Assembly (NCBI GenBank): GCA_019918135.1
Contig: WBZZ01001308.1
Span: 83,501-147,500 of the forward strand
Source of the DNA: Paulinella micropora
Taxonomy: Eukaryota > Cercozoa > Imbricatea > Euglyphida > Paulinellidae
Length of the DNA: 64,000 nt
Direction: 5' to 3'
Shown here: in pieces, positions 51,042 to 59,457 of the stretch
How positions within the stretch are numbered: position 1 is the stretch's first letter
Layout of the letters: each line of letters begins with the position of its first letter
Translations under genes and position numbers: made by a program
Notes under the pieces: generated by a model
Told to the model about the DNA's origin: nothing
The model's database searches: none
Seen by the model: only the letters and a program-made list of their open reading frames with translations

Positions 51042-51898
51042 TCTTGTTCTAATTCTTTTTTGTATTGTTCAGCCAGTTCTTTCTGCTCATCTGCTGATTG
51101 GGCATCGGCTATCGCTTTCTCTATTCCTGTGCCAAGTTTGATAAATTCTGTTTTGCTCAAACCTTTAATAAATTTAGTTGTAAAGCCCGCTTTCTTCATT
51201 AATTCAATGTATTTTTCTTTTAATTCCTTTTCAGCCTTTTTCTCTTCTTTTGTTTTCAATGGCATCTGCTTTTCTTCTGGTGCTTGTGGTGGTGCTTGTG
51301 GTGGTGCTTGTGGTGGTGCTTGCGGTGGTGCTTGTGGTGGTCCTAGTTGTGGTGCTTGGGGTGGTGCTTGTGGTGGTGCTTGTGGTGGTGCTTGTATGTA
51401 TTGAGGTTGGAAAGGCGGTAATAACATCACATTATTTTTTCTATCTTGTTCAAATTTTACATCCTCTATAAGTTTTTGCTCTCTGTTCGCCTCCCTTATT
51501 AATTCTTCTTGTCTTTCTTTAATGTCGGCATTCTCCTTCCTCTCCATTCTTTTCTTCTCATCTTCCGCCTGTTCTCTTAACTTCTTTTCCTTTTGCTCCT
51601 GCTCGTGTATTAGTTCATATTTTTTCAGCAGGTTGTTTTGTATCTGGTTGCGGTTCTCGTGTTCAAGGCGATTGAATTCGGACTTGATTATTCGCTCCTT
51701 CGTCTTTCGTGTTTTCTTCGTTTTATTGTCCCCTTTCATATATTTCAGAAACAGTTTAACGATTTGAAGTGTTGAAAGGTCATTCGTTTTCTCGCCAAAG
51801 TTGAGATATGCTCGTTTGCCTTTTACTTTGATATATGGTCTGCCATCTTTTGTTCTGTATATCCTCGGAGGTCTTTGTTTCTTCGGCTTACTTCGCAT
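51032..51898 (-). CDS. Basic coiled-coil protein with PPQA repeats, upstream of protease
   Basis: 288 residues from ATG 51898: MRSKPKKQRPPRIYRTKDGR and YIKVKGKRAYLNF, then a long Lys/Glu/Arg coiled coil, a PPQA tandem repeat (51283-51405 in DNA) and a helical end (KKAGFTTKFIKGLSKTEFIK). The stop TAG directly follows AAAAAAC. The -1 frame leads without interruption into the protease. The start and repeat suggest a scaffold-like or DNA-packaging structural protein. Its identity is unknown. Confidence 0.7.
   Translation of the reverse strand: MRSKPKKQRPPRIYRTKDGRPYIKVKGKRAYLNFGEKTNDLSTLQIVKLFLKYMKGDNKTKKTRKTKERIIKSEFNRLEHENRNQIQNNLLKKYELIHEQEQKEKKLREQAEDEKKRMERKENADIKERQEELIREANREQKLIEDVKFEQDRKNNVMLLPPFQPQYIQAPPQAPPQAPPQAPQLGPPQAPPQAPPQAPPQAPPQAPEEKQMPLKTKEEKKAEKELKEKYIELMKKAGFTTKFIKGLSKTEFIKLGTGIEKAIADAQSADEQKELAEQYKKELEQEKN
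51283..51405 (-). repeat. 12-bp tandem repeat coding PPQA
   Basis: About ten copies of GGTGGTGCTTGT (plus strand) with CCTAGTTGT and TTGGG variants, in frame inside the ORF above. Confidence 0.9.
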
Positions 51899-51968
51899 TA
51901 CTACTGGTTGTATATTATTAGTAAAAAAAATAATAGAAGGTTTAGTTTTTTATTTGAGTGGCTTGTCC

Positions 51969-52274
51969 TTACCGAAATTTGACTGCTCCACCTCGTTGCT
52001 TGCCGTATCCTTGTTTGGCCGCAGCCTTTGCTACACGGTCCGCATAAGGCACTCCGACATCGCTAAGAAAAGTAGCACCCCTTGAAATCAATTGGTTTTT
52101 CTTGATAAATCTATTAGCATCCAATATCGCTTGTCCGACTTTCTTCCAATTAACTTTGCCTCCTGTTTGTTTCTTTTTTCCTTTGTTCTTTCGTCCTCCT
52201 GCTTGTGGCATACTGGGATTGTAGCTGATATTGTATCCCGATGGTTGTGAAATAATCACTGGTGATGTTGGCAT
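51969..52274 (-). CDS. Small basic Gly-rich core protein
   Basis: 101 residues: MPTSPVIISQPSGYNISYNP, then QAGGRKNKGKKKQTGG, and a helical end (RFIKKNQLISRGATFLSDVG) closing AAAKQGYGKQRGGAVKFR. Repeated GG sites (AGG-R, TGG-K, RGG-A) resemble cleavage sites of adenovirus-type proteases. The iSrGA..L..GY pattern is common in virion proteins of Polinton-like viruses. A DNA-condensing or minor structural role is inferred. CTATATATAG directly precedes the ATG. Confidence 0.7.
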   Translation of the reverse strand: MPTSPVIISQPSGYNISYNPSMPQAGGRKNKGKKKQTGGKVNWKKVGQAILDANRFIKKNQLISRGATFLSDVGVPYADRVAKAAAKQGYGKQRGGAVKFR

Positions 52275-52309
52275 CTATATATAGTTCTGAAAAAAATAAT
52301 TATTTTAAA

Positions 52310-53137
52310 TTACAAAAATCGCTTATTGAAATTTTGCCTCAGTTCGTCCGATACAGCATCAACATACAAAAAGTTAAATCGTTCTTTGGTAGCCTCGTGA
52401 TATTTTTCAATAAAGTATTCAAGGTCGTAGCCGAGGTCTAAATGTTTATATACAAGTTCAATTTTATCAACACTCTGACCAGGAAAAATAAGAAGGTAGT
52501 CCAGCTGTTTGATTGCCTCAGGTTTTAGGTCGTTAAGATACTGCGAGCTCATAATCACCTTTGACTTGTAGTGGCGGTTTTTCTTTAACAGGTCGCTCAC
52601 AGACTTATCCCTTAAACCACTACCTAAATCGTCTAGCACGAACACGACTTCTGGTGTAATGTATTTGCTCGGCCTCGGTGGTTTTTCGCCTCCCTCCTGC
52701 TTCTTCTTCTCTTCCTCTTTACCAAAATAAAGAAACTTCGGCTTTGGTTCTTCTTTCTCGTCTTGAATGATTTCGCCTTCTTCTTGCTCCTCGTCAGGTT
52801 TATTCAGCTTGTCTAACTCATAATCAATCACAGACAGTCCATCCGTTTTCAAATATGTGTATATCGCCATCGGATTGCCTTTCTTTTTGAAGTGTTTAAC
52901 CATTTCTTTGTATATGTGGTCCTTATGTATCGTGCTGGCTATAATAACAATACGGGTCTTTTTGTCGGCCGTCCTTTTCAGGATTTCAAACAGTGCTGTC
53001 GTCTTGCCACTCTTCTTGCGAGCGAGAAGAAAAATATTGGCATACGGCTCGCCAAATAACTTATGTCCTTTTGCCAACTTGTCGCCATCTCCGTTTTGCT
53101 TGACTGGTTTAACCTTTACATTATTGATTTTCTCCAT
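52310..53137 (-). CDS. Packaging ATPase, FtsK/HerA (A32-like) type
   Basis: 275 residues. Walker A is IFLLARKKSGKTTALF (about 53020-53060) and Walker B VVFVLDDLGSGLRD (about 52620-52660), followed by a sensor segment SKVIMSSQYLNDL. A lysine/glutamate-rich insertion (DEEQEEGEIIQDEKEEPKP) lies between. It drives genome packaging into the capsid. It belongs to the minus-strand morphogenesis block. Confidence 0.93.
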   Translation of the reverse strand: MEKINNVKVKPVKQNGDGDKLAKGHKLFGEPYANIFLLARKKSGKTTALFEILKRTADKKTRIVIIASTIHKDHIYKEMVKHFKKKGNPMAIYTYLKTDGLSVIDYELDKLNKPDEEQEEGEIIQDEKEEPKPKFLYFGKEEEKKKQEGGEKPPRPSKYITPEVVFVLDDLGSGLRDKSVSDLLKKNRHYKSKVIMSSQYLNDLKPEAIKQLDYLLIFPGQSVDKIELVYKHLDLGYDLEYFIEKYHEATKERFNFLYVDAVSDELRQNFNKRFL

Positions 53138-53207
53138 AGCAGAGACTTCGCCTCCGCACCTCCAAATATATTATATATTCTAAAATATATTTTTTACCTG
53201 CGGGGTT

Positions 53208-53228
53208 GTAGGGGGAGCAGGCCCCTAC
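53208..53228 (-). terminator. 3' hairpin overlapping the stop of the 53225 gene
   Basis: Plus-strand form GTAGGGG..CCCCTAC, a perfect 7-bp stem with a 7-nt loop. It is equal in geometry to 49865-49885, with covarying second and third stem pairs. A similar GGGG-rich stretch precedes it in both places. Confidence 0.5.
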
Positions 53229-53587
53229 GCAACGAATTCTAAACAAATAACAATTCTTCCAGCTAGCAGGTCAGTCTCAATGCTACCATTGTCCGTTTTA
53301 AGCACTCTAAAACTGTATTGCCCGTCGGTCCAATTAATAATACCCAAGTTGTAGCTAAGATTGGAAATGTTTGCGACATTGCTATCAGCGAATGTTCCAA
53401 TAATACCGATGCGGTCCATATGAAGAATTTTTGTTTTCGTTTCAGTCATATCATTCATATAGTGGATATACTTAACATTCATTCTAGTTGGGGTAAAGTT
53501 CAATTTAATGGTTTTGTCAAATGTTTTGCTACCACCAGCAAAATCATTACTTAGAAAAATAATCTTTTGGAATTTGAACTCACTCAT
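53225..53587 (-). CDS. Small beta-rich structural protein, unknown
   Basis: 120 residues from ATG 53587 (MSEFKFQKIIFLSNDFAGGS). Alternating hydrophobic strands (IKLNFTPTRMNVKYIHYMND, GQYSFRVLKTDNG, RIVICLEFVA) suggest a small jelly-roll. It lies upstream of the ATPase in the morphogenesis block, so a minor virion protein is likely. Family not recognised. Confidence 0.55.
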   Translation of the reverse strand: MSEFKFQKIIFLSNDFAGGSKTFDKTIKLNFTPTRMNVKYIHYMNDMTETKTKILHMDRIGIIGTFADSNVANISNLSYNLGIINWTDGQYSFRVLKTDNGSIETDLLAGRIVICLEFVA

Positions 53588-53613
53588 TGTTTCTATATGT
53601 TGTATAATATATT

Positions 53614-53844
53614 ATGTTATTAATATTATTATTTGTGTGTTCTGTGTTAGGTCGGACTGCTTGCGATTTCTATTCACGGGTCAGCGATAAAAAAAATGAA
53701 AGTTGTGTGTGGTGTATCCAAAAAGGATGTGTGTATAAGCCTTTCAGCGATTGGTGTGTTAGTTTTGATGAAGCTATTCCGCTAATCTGCTCAAACGATG
53801 CTTCTTGGTATAAAGTCTATCTGTATGAATGCTCACTTCTTTGA
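53614..53844 (+). CDS. Secreted Cys-rich PSI-like protein
   Basis: 76 residues. It has a signal peptide (MLLILLFVCSVLGRTA) followed by seven cysteines in the order ACDFY..ESCVWC..GCVY..DWCV..LIC..YEC. The C.WC....C....C spacing resembles a PSI (plexin-semaphorin-integrin) module. It is on the plus strand between minus-strand genes, divergent from the 53587 gene and overlapping the end of the next one by 12 bp. A secreted or surface role is inferred. Confidence 0.55.
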   Translation: MLLILLFVCSVLGRTACDFYSRVSDKKNESCVWCIQKGCVYKPFSDWCVSFDEAIPLICSNDASWYKVYLYECSLL

Positions 53845-54176
53845 ACTAGATGGGCTAGGAAGGCAGATTCCTATTAATAGTGTTAAAATACCGACATAAG
53901 TGTTGGCTGTCTCACACGGTAAGTTCTTTTCAGATAACCTCACGATACATAGGGTGATGATGGCGATAATGATACCCATTTGAAATAAGTATTTAATAAG
54001 TCGGCTGTCGGTTGGTCTGTTTTTATACAACAACAATTCCAGTTGTCTTCCAATTCGTGCTCTACTTTTTTTTCTTCATTCTTCAACGAAATATCCAAAA
54101 CACGATTTTTCAACTCTGGTGTTAGTTCGCCGTCTATTTCAATGACTGGCGGTGGTGGATGTAATCTAGGCGGCAT
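53833..54176 (-). pseudogene. Two-TM small membrane protein, one frame break
   Basis: ATG 54176: MPPRLHPPPPVIEIDGELTP and a charged helix, up to NWNCCCIK. A -1 shift at an A5 run (about 54021-54025) leads to NRPTDSRLIKYLFQMG, the first membrane helix (IIIAIITLCIVRL) and the second (YVGILTLLIGICLP) ending SPSSSKK. The two-helix module with a C-terminal PSP is a frequent small protein of virophages and Polinton-like viruses. The start overlaps the end of the fibre gene by 11 nt. Confidence 0.65.
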
Positions 54177-57100
54177 TAGAAGGGAAAACGACTGCTCGTA
54201 TTTCTGCTAATTGGTTGGTTTGGTCTTGTAATATATTAAGTAAAGTTTTATTTTCTTTTTCTAAATTATCTACCTTTTCCGCCATGTGTTGAAAAGCACT
54301 GACTAATATTGGTATGAAGTCAGTGTATGATATACCTTCAAAGTTTCCATTTCCATCGCCTGCTTTTATTCCACTTTCAAATACAAATTCTGGAAATACT
54401 TTTTTTACTTCATCCGCAATAAATCCGTGGTTCTTTTTCTGTTTATTTTCGTCTGATTTCAAATAATATGAACAGCAGTTTATTTTCATAAGTTTATCAC
54501 AACAATCTCCGCAGTCTAATGTTTTAATATCTGATTTTAGCCTCCTGTCTGAACCAGAAGACCAAACATTCGCTCCTGCTGCAATATAAACATATCCTGT
54601 ATTGTTTTCACCATTTGATAGTGAAGTTGACCAAGCGTGTAATAAACCACCTGTATTCATTACTACCGCATAACCTGATGAGTCTCCTGCTTTCATAAAT
54701 ATTTGTGGGTTTGTCGTATTGCCTGGTCTTTTTCTTAATGTTAAAAATCCACTGGATGCTGTCGTCATGCTTGTATCACTCTGAGCATAGATTACTCCTG
54801 TCCCCCTCGCATAAAAATTTAAATCTTGGTTTGTGTTGCTCCCCGTAGCATATATTGAGTTATAACCAAAACCAACTCCCTGTGTTCCGTTGCTGTGTCT
54901 GAATTCAACACCAGCAGAAGAAGCTCCAAGATTGGCTGTGACATATAACCCGACTGGTGTAGCATGAGACCCACTTCTTGCTTCTCCTCTTATATCTGCC
55001 GTGCTATTAACAACAGATATACCCGCATTTGCCGTTATTAAACCACTTGCGGTTGCCGTTGTTGTTGATACACCAGCACTAGCCGTTATCAATCCTTTTG
55101 TCCATAAAGTGCCGTTTGACCCATTCAATGACATCAATAATTGTTCTGACGAATTCTCCCATATAAAACCATCAGTGGAAACATTACTTACCCTAAATCT
55201 AACAGCAAAGGAAGTGAAATCATTGCCAGCAACCGCAGACCCTCCCGCTAGACTTCTGATATTTGTAGCTCCACCATTTGAAGCCATATAAATACCATAA
55301 CTGGTGTTGCCAGTGTCCCACAAAAATATTCCTCTCGTATTACCTCCATTCGTATTTCCTTGTATAACTATGCTAGACCCTCCTGTCGCTGTTAATAATC
55401 CGCTTGCGGTTAATGTTGTTGTAGTCATACCAGCAGTTGCCGTTAATGTAGTTCCTGTTATTGTTCCACCACTCGTTATGTTGTTGCTGTTCATATCCAA
55501 AGCACCATAAAACCGCATACCGCCAGCATTGTTAAAACGGACAATGTCAGACGAAGCACTTTTATTATCCAAAAGTTTTGAAATATAAAGTCCCGCCCCC
55601 TTTACATCAGATGCTACATTCGTGAATAGGTAGCCTCGTTGGTTCGCGGTTCCACTTGTAGCAGTATTTAGAGTATATAAGAAAGACTGCCAATCTCCTG
55701 TTGTCTGTGAAAAGAATATATCTCCTCCATTTTGGTTTAATATCCTCGCCCCATTGTATGTAATATTTCCACCATTAATGATATCCACATTATTAAAATC
55801 GGCTTGGCTTAACAAATTAAGTGCTCTTACATCATTTCTTGTTCCATTAAATATTTTAATTCCCGTTATTGTTTGGTCCCCTGTTAATTTCACATTTCCT
55901 CCGTCTTTTGTATCTACATAAGATTGTGTTGCTACCAACGCCCCGTTTATGCTTATGTTTCCTTTCGTCCATAAAGTTCCATTAAGCGCATTTAACGACA
56001 TTAATAAGATTTCGTTTGACGCTTCCCATATAAATCCCTGAGTAGCATCTGGATAAATTCTCATTCTAATAGCACGACCAGTAAAGTCGTTGCCAGCACA
56101 CGCGGTTCCATTACCGAATGCTTTGCTCGCCCCAGAAGACGCCATATACAAAGAATAATTGTAATCAAGATAATTCCACAACCATAGCCCGTAATTACTA
56201 GTTCCATCATTGCCTCCTTGTATGCTTAATGAACAAGTAGCTCCCGCTGTTAAATTAGCCACTCTACCACTCGCAGTCAATGTTGTCGTTGATACTCCCG
56301 CATTTGCCGTTATTACATTGCTGAATGTCTTCGTCCCTGCTATGGTTTGGTTTCCTGTTAGTTTCACATTTTGACCGTCTAATGTATCCACATAACTTTT
56401 GTTTGCTCCGTCCGTTGTTGCTGTTGGTGTGGCTAAATTTGTTATTTTGTTGTTATTCAAAGATAGTGTAGTGCCAGTTGCTGTTATAATTAAAGTATCA
56501 CCTGAATATAACTCTACATACGACCCCGTTATTTGTATTGGATAATAAGTCGCAGTTGCTATTTTTTGTGCGGTAATCATTCCTATATTTGTCGCCGTAT
56601 CAAAGGCAACACCGATACCATCAAAAGCGGTTGGAGCTGTGGCGCCCCGCACTTCTATTGTTGAAGTAAATTTTTTATTTCCTGCTATGGTTTGGTCTCC
56701 TGTTAGTTTGACAACCGAAGTATCAAGGGCAGAAACATCAATGTTGTCAACAAGATTAACATTTGTAATTGAAAATCCTCCCATATTTAAACTACCCGTC
56801 ATAGCCACTGTGCCGTCCTTTGCTAGTTTCGTATCGGTATATGCTTTTGTTGAAGCATCACCATCATAGAATGGGGCTGGAAGTCCGCTGATTGCTGTCG
56901 TGCTGTTAAAATTTAAAACATTATTTGTCAATGTCATTCCACCACCTGTTGTTGGAGCAAAAAGTATGGACGAGCCGACAAAAGATAATGGATAGCCCGT
57001 CGCACCACCCGCCTCCGACGAATAAATAGAACCCATATTATTGTTGTAATTGAAAAATAATTTGCCTGTGTTTAATGGATTTGAGTCTTTTACGGCCACA

Positions 57101-57789
57101 TAAGTAGTAAATGTTTTGTTTCCTGTTATAGTCTGGTCTCCTGTTAGTTTTACCACAGAACTATCAAGAGCCGAAAAATCAATACCATCAACATTACCGA
57201 CATTTGCTACATTAAAACCTCCCATATTTAAATCCCCTATCATCATAGCGAGCCCATCCAATCTAAGAAAAGGAGAAGCAACATTTCGCCATTGCCCAGT
57301 GCTGTAAATGAGCAGTTGGTTATCGGCGGGGGTGCCTGTTATGATTACATCACTTAAAGCATCTATTGATTTAGTTGCTATCCTTGTGTCAAAATCTGTA
57401 TTAGCCCTTGCTGTGGTGTAGTATAAGTTAGTTCCTTCGGATAAGTTGGTTGTGCTCTTTGTTGGTAATTGAGTGTCAAACCTAGCATTAGTATAATATA
57501 AATTGGTGCCTTCGGCTAGGTTAGTGGTTGATTTAGTGTTTAGTCGTGCATCAAACCTACCATCAGTATAGTATAGATTAGTGCCTTCTTTTAAGTCGGC
57601 CGTAGATTTTAAAGCCAACCTCGCATCAAATCGGCCGTTAGTAAAATAAAGATTTACGGGGTCAGCATCTTCTGGCACCCTATCTGTGTATAAGCCCACT
57701 ATGTTTGTGTTCGTTAAATCAAGATTGGCTATGTCCAGACTATCAACCGCAATTTCAGACAAGCCTAAGAGCGATTTATATTGTGACAT
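54166..57789 (-). CDS. Large fibre with S74 intramolecular chaperone
   Basis: 1207 residues, intact. The N-terminus (MSQYKSLLGLSEIAVDSLDI) is shared with the fragment at 37580. Residues about 45-140 hold repeated EGTNLYYT..RFD units, as in phage tail fibres. Then come recurring KLTGDQTITGNKTF units and beta-helix-like repeats (GLITASAGVSTTTATASG). The C-terminus is a peptidase S74 domain: GSDRRLKSDIKTL with the cleavage Ser-Asp, NHGFIADEVKKVFPEFVF, then a coiled coil. S74 domains assemble trimeric fibres and cut themselves off. Host attachment is the expected role. Confidence 0.88.
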   Translation of the reverse strand: MSQYKSLLGLSEIAVDSLDIANLDLTNTNIVGLYTDRVPEDADPVNLYFTNGRFDARLALKSTADLKEGTNLYYTDGRFDARLNTKSTTNLAEGTNLYYTNARFDTQLPTKSTTNLSEGTNLYYTTARANTDFDTRIATKSIDALSDVIITGTPADNQLLIYSTGQWRNVASPFLRLDGLAMMIGDLNMGGFNVANVGNVDGIDFSALDSSVVKLTGDQTITGNKTFTTYVAVKDSNPLNTGKLFFNYNNNMGSIYSSEAGGATGYPLSFVGSSILFAPTTGGGMTLTNNVLNFNSTTAISGLPAPFYDGDASTKAYTDTKLAKDGTVAMTGSLNMGGFSITNVNLVDNIDVSALDTSVVKLTGDQTIAGNKKFTSTIEVRGATAPTAFDGIGVAFDTATNIGMITAQKIATATYYPIQITGSYVELYSGDTLIITATGTTLSLNNNKITNLATPTATTDGANKSYVDTLDGQNVKLTGNQTIAGTKTFSNVITANAGVSTTTLTASGRVANLTAGATCSLSIQGGNDGTSNYGLWLWNYLDYNYSLYMASSGASKAFGNGTACAGNDFTGRAIRMRIYPDATQGFIWEASNEILLMSLNALNGTLWTKGNISINGALVATQSYVDTKDGGNVKLTGDQTITGIKIFNGTRNDVRALNLLSQADFNNVDIINGGNITYNGARILNQNGGDIFFSQTTGDWQSFLYTLNTATSGTANQRGYLFTNVASDVKGAGLYISKLLDNKSASSDIVRFNNAGGMRFYGALDMNSNNITSGGTITGTTLTATAGMTTTTLTASGLLTATGGSSIVIQGNTNGGNTRGIFLWDTGNTSYGIYMASNGGATNIRSLAGGSAVAGNDFTSFAVRFRVSNVSTDGFIWENSSEQLLMSLNGSNGTLWTKGLITASAGVSTTTATASGLITANAGISVVNSTADIRGEARSGSHATPVGLYVTANLGASSAGVEFRHSNGTQGVGFGYNSIYATGSNTNQDLNFYARGTGVIYAQSDTSMTTASSGFLTLRKRPGNTTNPQIFMKAGDSSGYAVVMNTGGLLHAWSTSLSNGENNTGYVYIAAGANVWSSGSDRRLKSDIKTLDCGDCCDKLMKINCCSYYLKSDENKQKKNHGFIADEVKKVFPEFVFESGIKAGDGNGNFEGISYTDFIPILVSAFQHMAEKVDNLEKENKTLLNILQDQTNQLAEIRAVVFPSNAA

Positions 57790-57857
57790 CGTTGTATATA
57801 GTTTGGATAATAATTAAACCAATTAAAAATTATTTTTGGTTAGATATACAACCGAAA

Positions 57858-58367
57858 ATGCCGAGAGGTAATAGAGAGATTGCCATAAAGAACCTTGAAA
57901 AAGCGACTGTAATGAAGAAACAGTATGCGAGGCAGAGAAAGATTGAACGAGCTAGGGAATTACTCGCGGAGGAAGAGGCTAAGAATGTGAAAGAAATGAA
58001 CGAAGACGAAAAGATGGACCACGTGTCTAAGAAACAGTTAGCGAAAGATATGATTGATGGGCGAGACGGTGAGATAAGTGAGGAAAGCAGTGAAAGTGAA
58101 GAAGAGGTTGAACAGGATTTCGTAGATATCGTTGCCCGTCGGGTTGCGGGTATAAAATTGAAGACCAAGCAGAAGAAGGCGAAGAAGGTGGTAAAAAAGA
58201 AAGTGGAAGAAAGCGAGGATAGCGAAAGCGAAAGCGATGTAGAAGTAGAAAAACCAGTGAAGAGCGGGCGAGGTAGAGCACCCGTCAATGTTAATGTGTA
58301 TAATCAACAACCAGAGAAACCAAAAAAAGAAAGTAGCGATGTTTCAAAGATGTTTTTAAAGTTTTAG
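57858..58367 (+). CDS. Charged low-complexity protein with FLKF C-terminus
   Basis: 169 residues from ATG 57858 (MPRGNREIAIKNLEKATVMK). It has a basic N-terminus, an acidic middle (DGEISEESSESEEEVEQDF), an alternating KKAKKVVKKKVEESEDSES region and a VNVNVYNQQPEKPKKESSDV C-terminus ending in FLKF. It is homologous to 36882-37406. It is divergent from the fibre gene with a 68-bp gap, and its stop overlaps the methyltransferase stop by 4 bp. Possibly DNA-associated; function unknown. Confidence 0.7.
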   Translation: MPRGNREIAIKNLEKATVMKKQYARQRKIERARELLAEEEAKNVKEMNEDEKMDHVSKKQLAKDMIDGRDGEISEESSESEEEVEQDFVDIVARRVAGIKLKTKQKKAKKVVKKKVEESEDSESESDVEVEKPVKSGRGRAPVNVNVYNQQPEKPKKESSDVSKMFLKF

Positions 58368-59191
58368 TTCTTTTTCCAATAATAAATGTATTCGTAGCGG
58401 GGTTTATCGCCTTTCCACGAAAATCTATTTTGTATCGGCATTTTAATTTTTCTAGCCTTTCCTAAAATCGGCTTAGTCATTTTATACATATAGTCTGGCA
58501 TATTCAAAACTATGTGTCCGCCTTTTTCTAAATTTTGGTAGGCCTTAGTTATTGTCGGTATCCAGTACTTATCTCTAAATTCTTCAATCGTGTCGTGTAT
58601 TTTCATATGGGGGTATTTCTCTGTATTGTAATAAGGAGGAGAAGTAAAAACCAAGTCGTAGCCCGTTGGAAATGTTATGTCCTCGCTCCGTTTAAAAATC
58701 ATTTTCACATTTCCGCCGAAGTGGTTGAGCATAGCCTTATATGGAGTTTTAAGCGACTTGTTGCTATCAATGCCGATATATGGTATATTTTGCGATATCG
58801 CCGCCACCGCTCTATCTCCCCACCCTGCTGAGAAGTCTAATATTTTTTTTGGCTTAAATTTCTGATAAATATAAACAGCTACGGTCGGCTTAAATTGTCC
58901 TGCTTCAACTCCCCCCATTTGTAAAGCACTTCTTAATCCTCCAACTGTTCCAATAGTTGATGGGTTTTTTCTATGAAGGCTTTTGTCATTTTCTTTTATT
59001 TTGTTTTTTTTATCTTTCCAATAATCTATGGCATTCAATTTTCCCAACTTTGTTCTTAGTCTGTATTTTTGAAAATAATAATCGCTCGCCTTATTTCCGA
59101 CTGATGAATTTGTTAATTTTCCTTCTTGAAGTTTTGCGAATGCTTCGTCTCTCTCTTCTTTTGTTATTATGCGATAAGGAAAATCTGACAT
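58364..59191 (-). CDS. DNA methyltransferase (SPPY amino-MTase)
   Basis: 275 residues. The SAM-binding motif is ILDFSAGWGDRAVAA (about 58795-58840) and the catalytic motif DLVFTSPPYYNTEKYP (about 58620-58665). The TSPPY form is typical of N4-cytosine/N6-adenine methylases. No restriction enzyme is encoded nearby. The start is 8 bp from the start of the divergent next gene, so both must use one tiny promoter (AGTATATA). Modification of element DNA is the likely role. Confidence 0.85.
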   Translation of the reverse strand: MSDFPYRIITKEERDEAFAKLQEGKLTNSSVGNKASDYYFQKYRLRTKLGKLNAIDYWKDKKNKIKENDKSLHRKNPSTIGTVGGLRSALQMGGVEAGQFKPTVAVYIYQKFKPKKILDFSAGWGDRAVAAISQNIPYIGIDSNKSLKTPYKAMLNHFGGNVKMIFKRSEDITFPTGYDLVFTSPPYYNTEKYPHMKIHDTIEEFRDKYWIPTITKAYQNLEKGGHIVLNMPDYMYKMTKPILGKARKIKMPIQNRFSWKGDKPRYEYIYYWKKN

Positions 59192-59199
59192 AGTATATA
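59192..59199. promoter_or_regulatory. 8-bp divergent start region
   Basis: CAT-AGTATATA-ATG: the start codons of the methyltransferase (minus) and the zinc protein (plus) are separated only by AGTATATA. TATATAG-like strings stand close to most start codons in the element, so this looks like a shared bidirectional signal. Confidence 0.45.
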
Positions 59200-59457
59200 A
59201 TGGACCTGATAAAAAATTTACCGTTGGATGTCAGAATATATATTATGGACTATTTATATAATCATCGTGAGTATGACTTCAATAGTTGCTATGTGTGTGG
59301 ATTAACTCTGTGTTTAGCTAATAGACAAATTACAGCGATTGATGACAGTTTTGACCGATTTTATACTTATGAGTTTTGTTCTAATTATTGTTTTGAAATA
59401 GAAAAAGAAGAAAGATTAATATATAAGGATACAGCATTAGGTGTGATAAAATATTAG
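59200..59457 (+). CDS. Small F-box-like/zinc protein
   Basis: 85 residues: MDLIKNLPLDVRIYIMDYLY fits the start of an F-box-like helix (LP.DV...I..YL). CYVCGLTLCLA and YEFCSNYCFEIEKEE form a possible C4 zinc site. Its TAG stop is followed immediately by the integrase ATG (59458), so the two genes may be co-transcribed. An F-box-like role in host ubiquitin ligase recruitment is speculative. Confidence 0.5.
   Translation: MDLIKNLPLDVRIYIMDYLYNHREYDFNSCYVCGLTLCLANRQITAIDDSFDRFYTYEFCSNYCFEIEKEERLIYKDTALGVIKY

Noticed and set aside
51060..51471. Plus-strand Val/Leu- or Cys/Gly-rich ORFs
   Set aside because: Antisense readings of the PPQA repeat.
55001..57307. Plus-strand ORFs of 60-96 codons opposite the fibre
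   Set aside because: Antisense shadows of a repetitive coding sequence.
54166..57789. Phage contamination as source of the S74 fibre
   Set aside because: It lies between Polinton terminal repeats and its N-terminus recurs in the second Polinton fragment.
57705..57857. N-terminal extension of the charged protein upstream of 57858
   Set aside because: It would overlap the fibre gene; the ATG at 57858 matches the homologue's layout.
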